Assembly (NCBI GenBank): GCA_964475135.1
Contig: CAYYWL010000010.1
Location: 1 to 56,024 of the forward strand
Reading direction: 5' to 3'
Origin: TMED14 sp964475135
GTDB lineage: Bacteria > Bacteroidota > Bacteroidia > Flavobacteriales > Schleiferiaceae
DNA length: 56,024 nucleotides
Part shown: positions 8,570 to 17,616 of the stretch, piece after piece
Position numbering within the stretch: the stretch's first letter is position 1
Layout: every line of letters starts with the position of its first letter
Notes under the pieces: generated by a model
The model's database searches: none
What the model saw: the letters and a program-made list of their open reading frames with translations, nothing else
What the model was told of the DNA's origin: nothing
Position numbers and translations under genes: made by a program

Positions 8570-10006
8570 ATGAGTCAAGACGAACTGCTTCACGAGGTAA
8601 CCGCATCCGAATACAAGTACGGATTTTATTCGGATGTCGAGACGGACCGCATCGCGGCGGGACTGAGTGAGGACGTCATTCGCATGATTAGCGCCAAAAA
8701 GGGCGAGCCCGAATGGATGACCGAGTGGCGCCTGGACGCCTACCGCGTGTGGAAGGAGATGACTGAGCCCGAGTGGGCCAACGTACACTACGAAAAGCCC
8801 GACTTTCAGGCGATTAGTTACTATGCGGCTCCGGTTAAAAAGCAAATTAACAGCCTTGATGAGCTCGACCCAGAGCTCTTGAGGACCTTTGAAAAGTTGG
8901 GCATCAGCCTTGACGAGCAGAAGCGCTTGAGCGGTGTGGCGATGGACGTCGTGGTGGATTCCGTGTCGGTGGCGACCACGTTTAAAAAGACCTTGGCCGA
9001 AAAGGGCATCATCTTTTGCTCGATGAGCGAGGCCATTCAGGAGCACCCCGAGATGGTTAAAAAGTACTTGGGCACGGTGGTTCCGAAGTCCGACAACTTT
9101 TATGCGGCGCTCAACAGCGCCGTGTTCACGGACGGATCCTTCTGCTACATCCCCAAGGGCGTGCGCTGCCCGATGGAGCTGAGCACCTACTTCCGCATCA
9201 ACGAGGCCGGAACCGGCCAGTTCGAGCGCACCCTGCTGGTGGCTGACGAAGACAGCTACGTGAGCTACCTCGAGGGCTGTACGGCTCCGCAGCGCGACGA
9301 AAACCAGCTGCACGCGGCGGTGGTCGAGCTCGTGGCCTTGGACCGCGCCGAGATCAAGTACTCGACTGTACAGAATTGGTATCCAGGCGATTCCGAAGGA
9401 AAGGGCGGCGTATACAACTTCGTTACCAAGCGCGGAATCTGCGAATCGCACGCTAAAATCAGCTGGACGCAGGTCGAAACCGGCAGCGCCGTGACCTGGA
9501 AGTACCCGAGCTGCATCCTCAAGGGCGACTACAGCGTGGGTGAATTCTACAGCGTGGCGGTCACCAACCACCGCCAGCAGGCCGACACCGGAACCAAAAT
9601 GATTCACCTCGGCCGCCACACCAAGTCGACGATCGTCAGCAAGGGAATTTCAGCGGGCCGCAGCCACAATTCGTACCGCGGATTGGTGCGCATGGGTCCG
9701 CGCGCCGAGCACGCCCGCAACTTTAGCCAGTGCGATTCGCTGCTCATGGGCGACCGCTGCGGAGCCCACACATTCCCCTACATCGAGGTCAAGAATGCCA
9801 CGGCACGCACTGAGCACGAGGCCACGACGAGCAAAATCGGCGAAGATCAAATTTTTTACTGCCAGCAGCGCGGACTCGACATGGAGGCCGCCATCGCGCT
9901 GATTATCAACGGATACGCTAAGGACGTGCTCAACCAGCTCCCCATGGAGTTTGCAGTTGAAGCCCAAAAACTACTTGCCATCAGCCTCGAGGGCTCGGTC
10001 GGATAA
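8570..10006 (+). CDS. sufB: Fe-S cluster assembly protein SufB
   Basis: 478-residue scaffold subunit of the SufBCD complex on which the [4Fe-4S] cluster is built. N-terminal KYGFYSDVETD, the beta-helix core with MIHLGRHTKSTIVSKGIS, and the C-terminal RGLDMEAAIALIINGYAKDV are characteristic. Length matches bacterial SufB. It sits between sufA and sufC with 12-bp gaps on both sides, consistent with one transcript. Confidence 0.97.
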   Translation: MSQDELLHEVTASEYKYGFYSDVETDRIAAGLSEDVIRMISAKKGEPEWMTEWRLDAYRVWKEMTEPEWANVHYEKPDFQAISYYAAPVKKQINSLDELDPELLRTFEKLGISLDEQKRLSGVAMDVVVDSVSVATTFKKTLAEKGIIFCSMSEAIQEHPEMVKKYLGTVVPKSDNFYAALNSAVFTDGSFCYIPKGVRCPMELSTYFRINEAGTGQFERTLLVADEDSYVSYLEGCTAPQRDENQLHAAVVELVALDRAEIKYSTVQNWYPGDSEGKGGVYNFVTKRGICESHAKISWTQVETGSAVTWKYPSCILKGDYSVGEFYSVAVTNHRQQADTGTKMIHLGRHTKSTIVSKGISAGRSHNSYRGLVRMGPRAEHARNFSQCDSLLMGDRCGAHTFPYIEVKNATARTEHEATTSKIGEDQIFYCQQRGLDMEAAIALIINGYAKDVLNQLPMEFAVEAQKLLAISLEGSVG

Positions 10007-10018
10007 TTTGCAATCATC

Positions 10019-10768
10019 ATGTTAGAAATCAAGAATTTGCACGCCTCAATTGGCGATAAAGAAATTTTGCGCGGGGTGAACCTGACGGTAAAGCCCGGAG
10101 AGGTTCACGCCATCATGGGTCCGAACGGATCGGGCAAGTCGACGCTGAGCAGCGTAATTGCGGGCCGCGAAGACTACGAGGTCACAAGCGGAGATATTTT
10201 GTGGGATGGCCAATCGATCCTCGAGCTCGCCCCTGAAGAGCGCGCTCATCTTGGTTTGTTTTTGAGCTTTCAGTACCCCGTAGAGATTCCGGGCGTAAGC
10301 GTTTCGAATTTCGTCAAAACGGCATTGAACGCGGTGCGTACCGCTCGGGGCGAAGAGCCCTTGGACGCCTCGTCGATGCTCAAGAAAATGCGTGAAGCGC
10401 TTCAACTGCTTGAAATGGATAAGGGCTTTTTGAGCCGCAGCCTAAACGAGGGATTCTCGGGCGGAGAAAAGAAGCGCAACGAAATCTTTCAGATGGCCAT
10501 GCTCGAACCGCGTTTGGCGATTTTGGACGAAACGGATTCCGGACTGGATATCGACGCGCTGCGCATTGTCGCCCAAGGTGTGAATGGTCTGCGCTCGCCG
10601 AAGGCCAGCTTTGTGGTGATTACCCACTACCAGCGCCTGCTGGACTACATTGTTCCGGACGTGGTGCACGTGCTCTACAAAGGCCGCATCGTGAAGACCG
10701 GCGACAAGACCCTCGCCCAAGACCTCGAGGTGCGCGGATACGACTGGATCAAAAAAGAGGTGGAATGA
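10019..10768 (+). CDS. sufC: Fe-S cluster assembly ATPase SufC
   Basis: 249-residue ABC-type ATPase that drives conformational change in SufBCD. Walker A GPNGSGKS (residues 34-41), signature FSGGEKKRNEI typical of SufC rather than transporters, and Walker B LAILDETDSGLD are present. No membrane partner is nearby. The stop codon overlaps the sufD start by 4 bp (ATGA), indicating translational coupling. Confidence 0.97.
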   Translation: MLEIKNLHASIGDKEILRGVNLTVKPGEVHAIMGPNGSGKSTLSSVIAGREDYEVTSGDILWDGQSILELAPEERAHLGLFLSFQYPVEIPGVSVSNFVKTALNAVRTARGEEPLDASSMLKKMREALQLLEMDKGFLSRSLNEGFSGGEKKRNEIFQMAMLEPRLAILDETDSGLDIDALRIVAQGVNGLRSPKASFVVITHYQRLLDYIVPDVVHVLYKGRIVKTGDKTLAQDLEVRGYDWIKKEVE

Positions 10769-12084
10769 ACGACCGCCTCTCTGCCCAGTACTGGCTTCAC
10801 GAGAAAGAGCTGACCGCCTACTCGAGTGAGTCCGTGCGCGACCGCCGCCGCAGCGCCATGGAGCGTTTTGAGGCTGTGGGGTTCCCGACTGTGCGGGACG
10901 AAGACTGGAAGTACAGCTCGCTGAAGCCCGTGCTCGCGCCGCACTACGGGCTGCGCCCGCCCTGTGCTCCGCTCGAAGACGAGCACCTTGAGTACAAGGA
11001 CATCAAGCGATTCTTAGTCAACGAGTTGGATTCGTACCGCGTCGTGTTTTTGAACGGGCGCTACTCGAGCTGGTTGAGCGACACCACCCACCGCGGATTC
11101 GACGTCTGCACCCTGTCGGCGGCATGGAAGAAGTACCCCGAGACCATTGACCGCTACTTTGCGCAACTCACCGAAAAGCTGGGTCCGCTCGTGCAGCTCA
11201 ACACGGCCCTGGCCTGGGACGGACTCTATGTGGTCGTGCCCGACAACGTGGTGGTTGACCGCCCGATCCAAGTGCTTTCGTTTACCACCGGAACCGAGCC
11301 GCGCGCCACGCAAATCCGCAACCTGGTCGTGCTCGGCGTCAATGCCCAAGCTGAAATCATCGAGCGCCACCAGTCCCTGACCGACCACCCGACATGGACC
11401 AACGCGGTTGACGAGGCCTACTTGGCCGCTGGCGCGCAGCTCCGCTGGGTGAAGCTGCAGCACGACGCCCCCGAGGCTTCGCTGACGCAGCACACGCGCA
11501 TTCAGCAGGCCCGCGACAGCCGCGCCCAAGTGAACACGATCAGCACCGGAGGCCGCTTTATTCGCAACAACCTCGACTTCTTGCTTCAGGAGCCCGGAGC
11601 CGACGCCCGCATGCTCGGTCTCACGCTGGCCAAGGGCAAGCAGCTGGTCGACCACCATACTCTGGTGGACCACCAGGCCGCGCACTGCACGTCGCACGAG
11701 AACTACAAAGGCATCTACGACGACGGCTCTAAGGGCGTGTTCAACGGCCGGATTTACGTACACGAGGACGCCCAAAAGACCGACGCCTACCAGCAGAACG
11801 CCAACCTAGTGCTGCACGAGCGCGCCGAGGTCAACACCAAGCCACAGCTCGAAATCTTTGCCGACGACGTGAAGTGCTCGCACGGCTGCACCGTGGGCCA
11901 GCTCGACGAGGACGCGCTCTTTTACCTCCGCGCCCGCGGAATCAAAGAGCCCGAAGCCCGCGCCCTGCTCATGCTGGCTTTTGCCGAAGACGCCCTGGCC
12001 GGAATCGACCATCCTTCGCTCAACGCCAAGCTGCACAAGCTCATTGCGGGTAAATTGGGCGTGGATTTGACCCTCGACTTGTAA
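10765..12084 (+). CDS. sufD: Fe-S cluster assembly protein SufD
   Basis: 439-residue SufB paralogue that completes the SufBC2D complex. The beta-helix core and the C-terminal segment (DDVKCSHGCTVGQLDEDALFYLRARGI, seen as KCSHGCTVGQLDED and LFYLRARGI) with conserved His and Cys are clear. It overlaps sufC by 4 bp. The usual next genes, sufS (cysteine desulfurase) and sufE, do not follow; the next gene is a GT117 protein with its own -7 box. Confidence 0.95.
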   Translation: MNDRLSAQYWLHEKELTAYSSESVRDRRRSAMERFEAVGFPTVRDEDWKYSSLKPVLAPHYGLRPPCAPLEDEHLEYKDIKRFLVNELDSYRVVFLNGRYSSWLSDTTHRGFDVCTLSAAWKKYPETIDRYFAQLTEKLGPLVQLNTALAWDGLYVVVPDNVVVDRPIQVLSFTTGTEPRATQIRNLVVLGVNAQAEIIERHQSLTDHPTWTNAVDEAYLAAGAQLRWVKLQHDAPEASLTQHTRIQQARDSRAQVNTISTGGRFIRNNLDFLLQEPGADARMLGLTLAKGKQLVDHHTLVDHQAAHCTSHENYKGIYDDGSKGVFNGRIYVHEDAQKTDAYQQNANLVLHERAEVNTKPQLEIFADDVKCSHGCTVGQLDEDALFYLRARGIKEPEARALLMLAFAEDALAGIDHPSLNAKLHKLIAGKLGVDLTLDL

Positions 12085-12092
12085 GGATTCGG

Positions 12093-12100
12093 TATCTTCG
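12093..12100 (+). promoter_or_regulatory. -7-like box before the GT117 gene
   Basis: TATCTTCG, one mismatch to TAnnTTTG, 25 bp upstream of the ATG and just after the sufD stop. Confidence 0.4.
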
Positions 12101-12125
12101 CTGCTCCGTCTCAACGACTGCAGCA

Positions 12126-15100
12126 ATGAACAACTACCGTTTCTGGAACAACGCCCTCGGCTGGACGACCTTCGTCGTCGCCCTCGTCACCTACACACTC
12201 ACCCTTGAGCCCACCGTAAGCTTCTGGGACTGTGGTGAATACATCACAACCTCGGTGAAGCTTGAGGTTGGACACCCTCCGGGTGCCCCTGTATTTCAAC
12301 TCGTAGCCAACGTGATGTCGCAGCTCGCCTTGGGCGACGTGACCAAGCAGGCCTACTGGGTCAACTTTACCAGCGGACTCTCTTCAGCCCTCTCGATCCC
12401 CTTCTTGTTTTGGACCATCACCATGCTGGCTAAAAAGCTGGTGCGCGGCGAGGAATCCCTCGGTCAAAACATCGCTGTGCTCGGCTCTGGCCTTGTGGGC
12501 GCATTGGCCTTCACGTGGTCGGACTCATTCTGGTACAGCGCCGTTGAGGGTGAGGTGTACGCCATGTCGAGCTTCTTTACGGCTGTGGCCTTTTGGGCAG
12601 CGCTCAAGTGGGAGGCCGCCGCGGACCACGATATGCGCGCCAACCGCTGGCTACTGCTGGTGGCCTACCTGACTGGACTCTCGGTGGGGGTTCACATCCT
12701 AGTCTTCTTGACCATCCCCGCGGTCGTGATGATCTACTTCTACAAGAACTACCCCAAGGTGACCTGGAAGACGTGGGTGGTGGCTAACGCCGTATCGGTG
12801 TTTGTGCTGGCCCTCGTATTTGCCGTAATTATTCCGGTCATTTTGCGCTTGTTCGGATTCTTTGAAATCACCGCTGTCAACAGTTTGGGCTTGCCCAAAA
12901 ACACGGGTTCGGTGCTGATGGTGCTCGCATTGATTGCGGGCGTGTACTTCGGAATCCGCTGGGCCGTCAAGACCAACCGCCCCCTTGTTGAGCAGGGAAT
13001 CTTGGCCGTCGTGATGCTGCTGATCGGCTACTCGAGTTTTGTGGTGCTGGCCATCCGCTCGAACGCCAACACGCCGATTGACGAGAACAACCCAGAGGAC
13101 GCGATGTCGCTCTTGGCCTACTACAACCGCGAGCAGTACGGAGACTGGCCGGTGCTCTACGGGCAGAGCTTCAACAGCAAGCTCGACAGCCGCAAGCCCT
13201 ACGCCGACGGATCGCCGACCTACCTCTACAGCGAGGCTACTGGCAAGTACGAAGTGGTTAACGACGGCAAGGCGGCCAAGCCGAACTACGCCAAAGACGA
13301 GGTCGGATTTTTTCCACGCATGTGGTCTGACCAAGCCGACCACGTCGAGAACTACCAGCGGATTTTTGGAGCCAATCCCGACAAAAAAATCACCTTCTCG
13401 GAGCACTTCAAGTACTTCATGGACTACCAGGTGGGCCAGATGTGGTTCCGCTACTTCATGTGGAATTTCGCCGGACGCCAGAACGACGACCAGAACCGCT
13501 ACGAGCTGATCAACGGCAACTGGATGACCGGCATTGACTTCATTGACGAGATGCGCCTCGGGCCGCAGTCCAATTTGCCCGATTCGATGGCGAAGCAAGA
13601 GGGCCGCAACTACTACTACGCCCTGCCGCTGCTGCTGGGATTGCTCGGGTTGTGGTTTCAGGCCAAGCGCGACCAGCGCAACGCCTGGGTGATCACGCTG
13701 CTGTTCTTGTTCACCGGCCTGGCCATTGTGGTGTACACCAACCACAAGCCGTTTGAGCCGCGCGAGCGGGACTACGCCTTTGTCGGATCCTTTTACGTCT
13801 TCGCGATTTGGGTCGGACTCGGAGTGGTGGCCCTGTACGAGCTGCTCGCCAAGTACCGCTCGACGGCGCTGGCACTGGGTGTGACGGTGCTGACCCTAGG
13901 GGTTCCGACGCTGATGGTGGCCGAGAACTGGGACGACCACGACCGCAGCAACCGCTACACGGCCCGCGACATCGCCAAGATGTACCTCGACAGCTGCGAA
14001 CCCAACGCGATCTTGTTCACCAACGGAGACAACGACACCTTCCCGCTGTGGTACGTGCAAGAGGTTGAGGGGTACCGCACCGACGTGCGCATCGTCAACC
14101 TGTCGCTGCTCAACACGGACTGGTACATCGACATGATGAAGCGCAAGTTCTACGACAGCGAACCGGTTCCGTTCACCTTCAGCAAAGAAGAGTACGTGCA
14201 GGGTACCCGCGACGTGCTGTACTTCCAGGACATGGGCCTCAAGGGCCGCTGGTACGTGCAGGACTTCTTGGACTACGCCAAGCGCAATGACGACGGCGTG
14301 ATGTTCACGGCCTTTGCCGGAACCGATAGCCCCAAAAAGCTTCCGTTCTTCCCAATGAAGAACTTCCGGGTTCCCGTGAGCAAGGCCGACGTGGTCAAGG
14401 CGGGTCTCGCCAATGATTCGACGGCCATCCCCGAGTACATCGACTGGAACTGGGGCAGCAGCATCGTCGCCAAGCGCGACCTGATGGTGATCGACCTGAT
14501 CGCCCACAACGACTGGAGCCGTCCCATCTACTTCTCGACCACGGTCGGAAGCTCGCCCAGCTCGTTCTTCTGGCTGCAGGACTACCTTCAGCTCGAGGGC
14601 TTGGTGTACCGATTTGTTCCGGTGGCTTCGGCCGGAGCCGGCAACGGCTACGAGTTCGGTTCAGTCAACACCGAGAAATGCTACAACCTGATGGTGAATC
14701 CTGAGGGAGCCGCCGGCAAGTTCAACTTTGGCAACATGGATGTACCCGACGTGTTCTTGGACGAGACGGTGCGCCGCTCGACCTTCAACCTGCGCGCCAC
14801 CTACGCCCGCACGGCCAACGCTCTCGCTCGCGCGGGCCAGACCGAGAAGGCCATTGAGGTGCTCAATACGGCAACAACCAAGATGCCGGTGTCCAAGTTG
14901 GGCTACGACTACTTTTCACTCGGGTTGATTGAGGGCTACTACGTGGCCGGAGACGCCGAATCCGCCAAGGCCATGGCCGAAGGCTTCAAGACCGACATCG
15001 TGCAGCGTCTCGAATACTTTGCGCAGTTCAAGGGAAAGCAGGCCCGCCAGGTGCGCAGCGAGGTCGAGGCCAACATGCAGTACCTGCAAATGCTGGCGCG

Positions 15101-15218
15101 CATGAACCTGCAGTACACCGTAGGCATGGCGCTCACCCAGGAGGCCTATCAGGCCGACCCGATGGTGCAGCTTTACGAGAAGTACGCCCAGCAGTTCGGA
15201 ATCCAGCAGCAGCAGTAA
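12126..15218 (+). CDS. GT117 (DUF2723) membrane glycosyltransferase-like protein
   Basis: 1030-residue polytopic membrane protein. The N-terminal signature (YTLTLEPTVSFWDCGEYI, then KLEVGHPPGAP) defines the DUF2723/GT117 family, common in Bacteroidota and thought to add sugars to lipid- or protein-linked acceptors in the envelope. About ten hydrophobic segments occupy the first 600 residues, including an ArnT/PMT-like loop with conserved acidic residues. A soluble region follows, ending in helical TPR-like repeats (about 890-1020). The substrate is not known. A bidirectional terminator ends the gene. Confidence 0.9.
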   Translation: MNNYRFWNNALGWTTFVVALVTYTLTLEPTVSFWDCGEYITTSVKLEVGHPPGAPVFQLVANVMSQLALGDVTKQAYWVNFTSGLSSALSIPFLFWTITMLAKKLVRGEESLGQNIAVLGSGLVGALAFTWSDSFWYSAVEGEVYAMSSFFTAVAFWAALKWEAAADHDMRANRWLLLVAYLTGLSVGVHILVFLTIPAVVMIYFYKNYPKVTWKTWVVANAVSVFVLALVFAVIIPVILRLFGFFEITAVNSLGLPKNTGSVLMVLALIAGVYFGIRWAVKTNRPLVEQGILAVVMLLIGYSSFVVLAIRSNANTPIDENNPEDAMSLLAYYNREQYGDWPVLYGQSFNSKLDSRKPYADGSPTYLYSEATGKYEVVNDGKAAKPNYAKDEVGFFPRMWSDQADHVENYQRIFGANPDKKITFSEHFKYFMDYQVGQMWFRYFMWNFAGRQNDDQNRYELINGNWMTGIDFIDEMRLGPQSNLPDSMAKQEGRNYYYALPLLLGLLGLWFQAKRDQRNAWVITLLFLFTGLAIVVYTNHKPFEPRERDYAFVGSFYVFAIWVGLGVVALYELLAKYRSTALALGVTVLTLGVPTLMVAENWDDHDRSNRYTARDIAKMYLDSCEPNAILFTNGDNDTFPLWYVQEVEGYRTDVRIVNLSLLNTDWYIDMMKRKFYDSEPVPFTFSKEEYVQGTRDVLYFQDMGLKGRWYVQDFLDYAKRNDDGVMFTAFAGTDSPKKLPFFPMKNFRVPVSKADVVKAGLANDSTAIPEYIDWNWGSSIVAKRDLMVIDLIAHNDWSRPIYFSTTVGSSPSSFFWLQDYLQLEGLVYRFVPVASAGAGNGYEFGSVNTEKCYNLMVNPEGAAGKFNFGNMDVPDVFLDETVRRSTFNLRATYARTANALARAGQTEKAIEVLNTATTKMPVSKLGYDYFSLGLIEGYYVAGDAESAKAMAEGFKTDIVQRLEYFAQFKGKQARQVRSEVEANMQYLQMLARMNLQYTVGMALTQEAYQADPMVQLYEKYAQQFGIQQQQ

Positions 15219-15240
15219 GGCTGACGCAATCGTGCATAAA

Positions 15241-15267
15241 AAAGCGGGGGCCTCAGGCCCCCGCTTT
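15241..15267. terminator. Bidirectional terminator between GT117 gene and hppD
   Basis: AAAGCGGGGGCC / GGCCCCCGCTTT with loop TCA, a 12-bp perfect stem. An A run lies to the left and a short T run to the right, so it can serve both converging genes. Confidence 0.88.
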
Positions 15268-15309
15268 GCGTTGAGTGCGGTCCGCGCGGGCAGACCGTCA
15301 CCGCCATCA

Positions 15310-16401
15310 CTAAAGTGTGCCCCGGCGTTCCTGCTCGCGCTCGATGGACTCGAAGAGGGCCTTGAAGTTGCCTTTTCCGAAGGACTTGGCGCCCTTGCGC
15401 TGGATGATTTCGATGAATACGGTGGGGCGGTCCATCAGCGGTTTGGTGAACAGCTGCAGAAGGTAGCCCTCGTCGTCGCGGTCGACCAAGATTCCGAGCT
15501 CGCGAAGCGGAGCCAGGTCTTCGTCAATCTCGCCCACGCGGTCGAGCACCTCGTCGTAGTAGGTGTCGGGCACCATCAAAAAGTCGACGCCGCGGGCACG
15601 CAGGGCCGTGACGGTCTCGATGATGTTGTCGGTGGCCAGGGCCAGGTGCTGTACGCCCGGTCCACCGTAAAAGTCGATGTATTCCTCGATCTGTGACTTT
15701 TTGCGGCCCTCGGCCGGCTCGTTGATCGGAAACTTGATGCGCCCGTTGCCGTTGCTCATCACCTTGGACATCAGGGCGGTGTACTCGGTGCTGATGTCTT
15801 TGTCGTCAAACGAAACCAGCTGGTTGAAGCCCATCACCTTGGCGTAGAACTCGACCCAGGTGTTCATTTCGCCCCAGCCCACGTTGCCGACCATGTGGTC
15901 GATGAACTTCAGTCCGCAGTCGGCAGGCTGAAACTCGCGGTTTAGCGGAATGTAGCCGGGCATGAAGGCGCCTTTGTAGTTTTTGCGCTCCACAAACAAG
16001 TGCACGGTGTCGCCGTAGGCCTTGATTCCGGCCAAAACCACGCTGCCGTGCTCGTCGGTCAGGGTGTAGGGCTCAAATGCGGATTCGGCGCCGCGCGAAG
16101 TCGTCTCCTTCCAGCTTTGGGTGGCGTCGTCGACCCAAAGGGCTACGTTTTTGACGCCGTCGCCGTGCGTGACCAGGTGGTCGTTGATGGGGCTCGAGGC
16201 CGTCAGCGCCGAGGTCAGGACCAGCACGATTTTGTCCTGCTTCAGGACGTAGGACGTGCGGTCTTTGAGGCCGGTTTCGAGTCCGGCATAGGCCAGATCC
16301 TGAAAGCCAAAAGCTGTTTTGAAGTAGTGGGCGGACTGCTTGGCATTGCCAACGTAGAGCTCTACGTGGTCGGTGCCGTTCAAGGGTAGAAAATCAGACA
16401 T
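15310..16401 (-). CDS. hppD: 4-hydroxyphenylpyruvate dioxygenase
   Basis: Converts 4-hydroxyphenylpyruvate to homogentisate in tyrosine degradation. 363 residues, normal length, two vicinal-oxygen-chelate domains. The iron ligands are visible as His169 (FIDHMVGNV), His252 (GVQHLALAT) and Glu331 (VFIEIIQRKG). The next enzyme of the pathway (hmgA) lies in the same direction 44 bp upstream, so homogentisate made here is opened by its neighbour. Fumarylacetoacetase and maleylacetoacetate isomerase are not in the window. Confidence 0.96.
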   Translation of the reverse strand: MSDFLPLNGTDHVELYVGNAKQSAHYFKTAFGFQDLAYAGLETGLKDRTSYVLKQDKIVLVLTSALTASSPINDHLVTHGDGVKNVALWVDDATQSWKETTSRGAESAFEPYTLTDEHGSVVLAGIKAYGDTVHLFVERKNYKGAFMPGYIPLNREFQPADCGLKFIDHMVGNVGWGEMNTWVEFYAKVMGFNQLVSFDDKDISTEYTALMSKVMSNGNGRIKFPINEPAEGRKKSQIEEYIDFYGGPGVQHLALATDNIIETVTALRARGVDFLMVPDTYYDEVLDRVGEIDEDLAPLRELGILVDRDDEGYLLQLFTKPLMDRPTVFIEIIQRKGAKSFGKGNFKALFESIEREQERRGTL

Positions 16402-16418
16402 GGTGCGAAATTAAAGCC

Positions 16419-16447
16419 AACGAGCAACTAGTAACTAGCAGCTCGTT
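16419..16447. repeat. AACTAGT repeat with flanking inverted arms between hppD and hmgA
   Basis: AACTAGTAACTAG (16426-16438) enclosed by AACGAGC (16419-16425) and GCTCGTT (16441-16447). The right arm overlaps the hmgA stop codon. It belongs to the AACTAGTT family seen at other gene ends. Confidence 0.6.
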
Positions 16448-17603
16448 AAAGCCAAGATTGGGTATAGTTTGGCCACTCGATGTCAAGGGCCGCCTGCGTC
16501 AGGCGCAGCGGGCGAAAGGTGTCGACCATTACGGCGAGCTCGTGCGTCTCCTTTTGGCCGATCGAGCGTTCGTAGGCGCCGGGGTGCGGACCGTGCGGAA
16601 TTCCGCCCGGATGCAGCGAAATAAAACCCTTTTCGACGTGGTTGCGGCTCATGAAGTCGCCGTCGACGTAGTACAGCACCTCGTCAGAGTCGATGTTCGA
16701 GTGGTTGTAGGGGGCAGGAATCGCCTTGGGGTGGTAGTCGTACAGTCGGGGCGCAAACGTGCAGACCACGAAGTTGTGGCCCTCAAACGTTTGGTGCACG
16801 GGCGGCGGCTGGTGGATGCGGCCGGTGATCGGCTCAAAGTCCCGCGCGTTGAACGCATAGGGGTAGTGGTAGCCGTCCCAGCCCACCACGTCAAACGGGT
16901 GCGACGCGTAGACCACGTCGTAGATGAGTCCCTCTTTTTTGATTTTGATGGTGAACTCGCCCAAGGCGTCGGTGGGCGCCAAGTAGGTTGGGCGGCGCAG
17001 GTCGCGTTCGCAGAATGGCGAGTGCTCAAGAAGCTGGCCGAACTCGTTTCGGTAGCGCTTGGGCGTCAAAATCGGAGACCGCGACTCGGTGATGAAGAGG
17101 CGGTTGTCGGGCGTGTCGAAGGTGATTTGGTAGATGGTTCCGCGCGGAATCACCAGGTAGTCCCACTCGCCGAACTTGAGGGTTCCGAACAGCGAAGTCA
17201 GCACGCCGCTGCCTTGGTGCACAAAAATGAGCTCGTCAGAATCGCCGTTTTTGTAGAAGTAGCCGTCGGTTCCGCGCGTGGGCGCCGCGTTCTGCAGGGC
17301 CACGTCGTCGTTGAAGAGCACCGTGGTGCGCGACGCCAAAAAGTCGTCGGCGGGCTTCACGTTAAAGCCCTGGAGCATCCGTGGATTGAGGTTGTGGCCG
17401 AGGGCGGCCACGGGGCGGGCGTCGACGGGTTCCGAAATCGTGCGGATCATCGTCGGGCGGTGCAGGTGGTAGAGCAGTGAGGCCATTCCGTGAAAGCCTT
17501 CGGTTCCGAAGAGCTGTTCGTAGTGAATGCCCGATCCGTCGGCCTTTTCAAACACCGTGTGGCGCTTGGCGGGAATGCTTCCGAGTTGGTGGTAGAACGG
17601 CAT
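16446..17603 (-). CDS. hmgA: Homogentisate 1,2-dioxygenase
   Basis: Opens the ring of homogentisate to maleylacetoacetate. 385 residues counted from MPFYHQLGSIPAKRHTVF; an upstream extension of the frame runs into trhO and is not plausible. The iron ligands follow the known spacing: His and Glu in HSNIDSDEVLYY (H-x5-E) and a further His in GGIPHGPHPGAYE. The protein is shorter than the 430-440 residues of many proteobacterial and human enzymes, as is common for the Bacteroidota branch. It lies 44 bp upstream of hppD, so the two are likely cotranscribed. Confidence 0.93.
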   Translation of the reverse strand: MPFYHQLGSIPAKRHTVFEKADGSGIHYEQLFGTEGFHGMASLLYHLHRPTMIRTISEPVDARPVAALGHNLNPRMLQGFNVKPADDFLASRTTVLFNDDVALQNAAPTRGTDGYFYKNGDSDELIFVHQGSGVLTSLFGTLKFGEWDYLVIPRGTIYQITFDTPDNRLFITESRSPILTPKRYRNEFGQLLEHSPFCERDLRRPTYLAPTDALGEFTIKIKKEGLIYDVVYASHPFDVVGWDGYHYPYAFNARDFEPITGRIHQPPPVHQTFEGHNFVVCTFAPRLYDYHPKAIPAPYNHSNIDSDEVLYYVDGDFMSRNHVEKGFISLHPGGIPHGPHPGAYERSIGQKETHELAVMVDTFRPLRLTQAALDIEWPNYTQSWL

Positions 17604-17616
17604 AACGAGGGTTGTG

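Noticed and set aside
12126..15218. Protein O-mannosyltransferase (PMT) annotation
   Set aside because: The N-terminal signature is that of DUF2723/GT117; the distant PMT-like fold does not justify the specific name.
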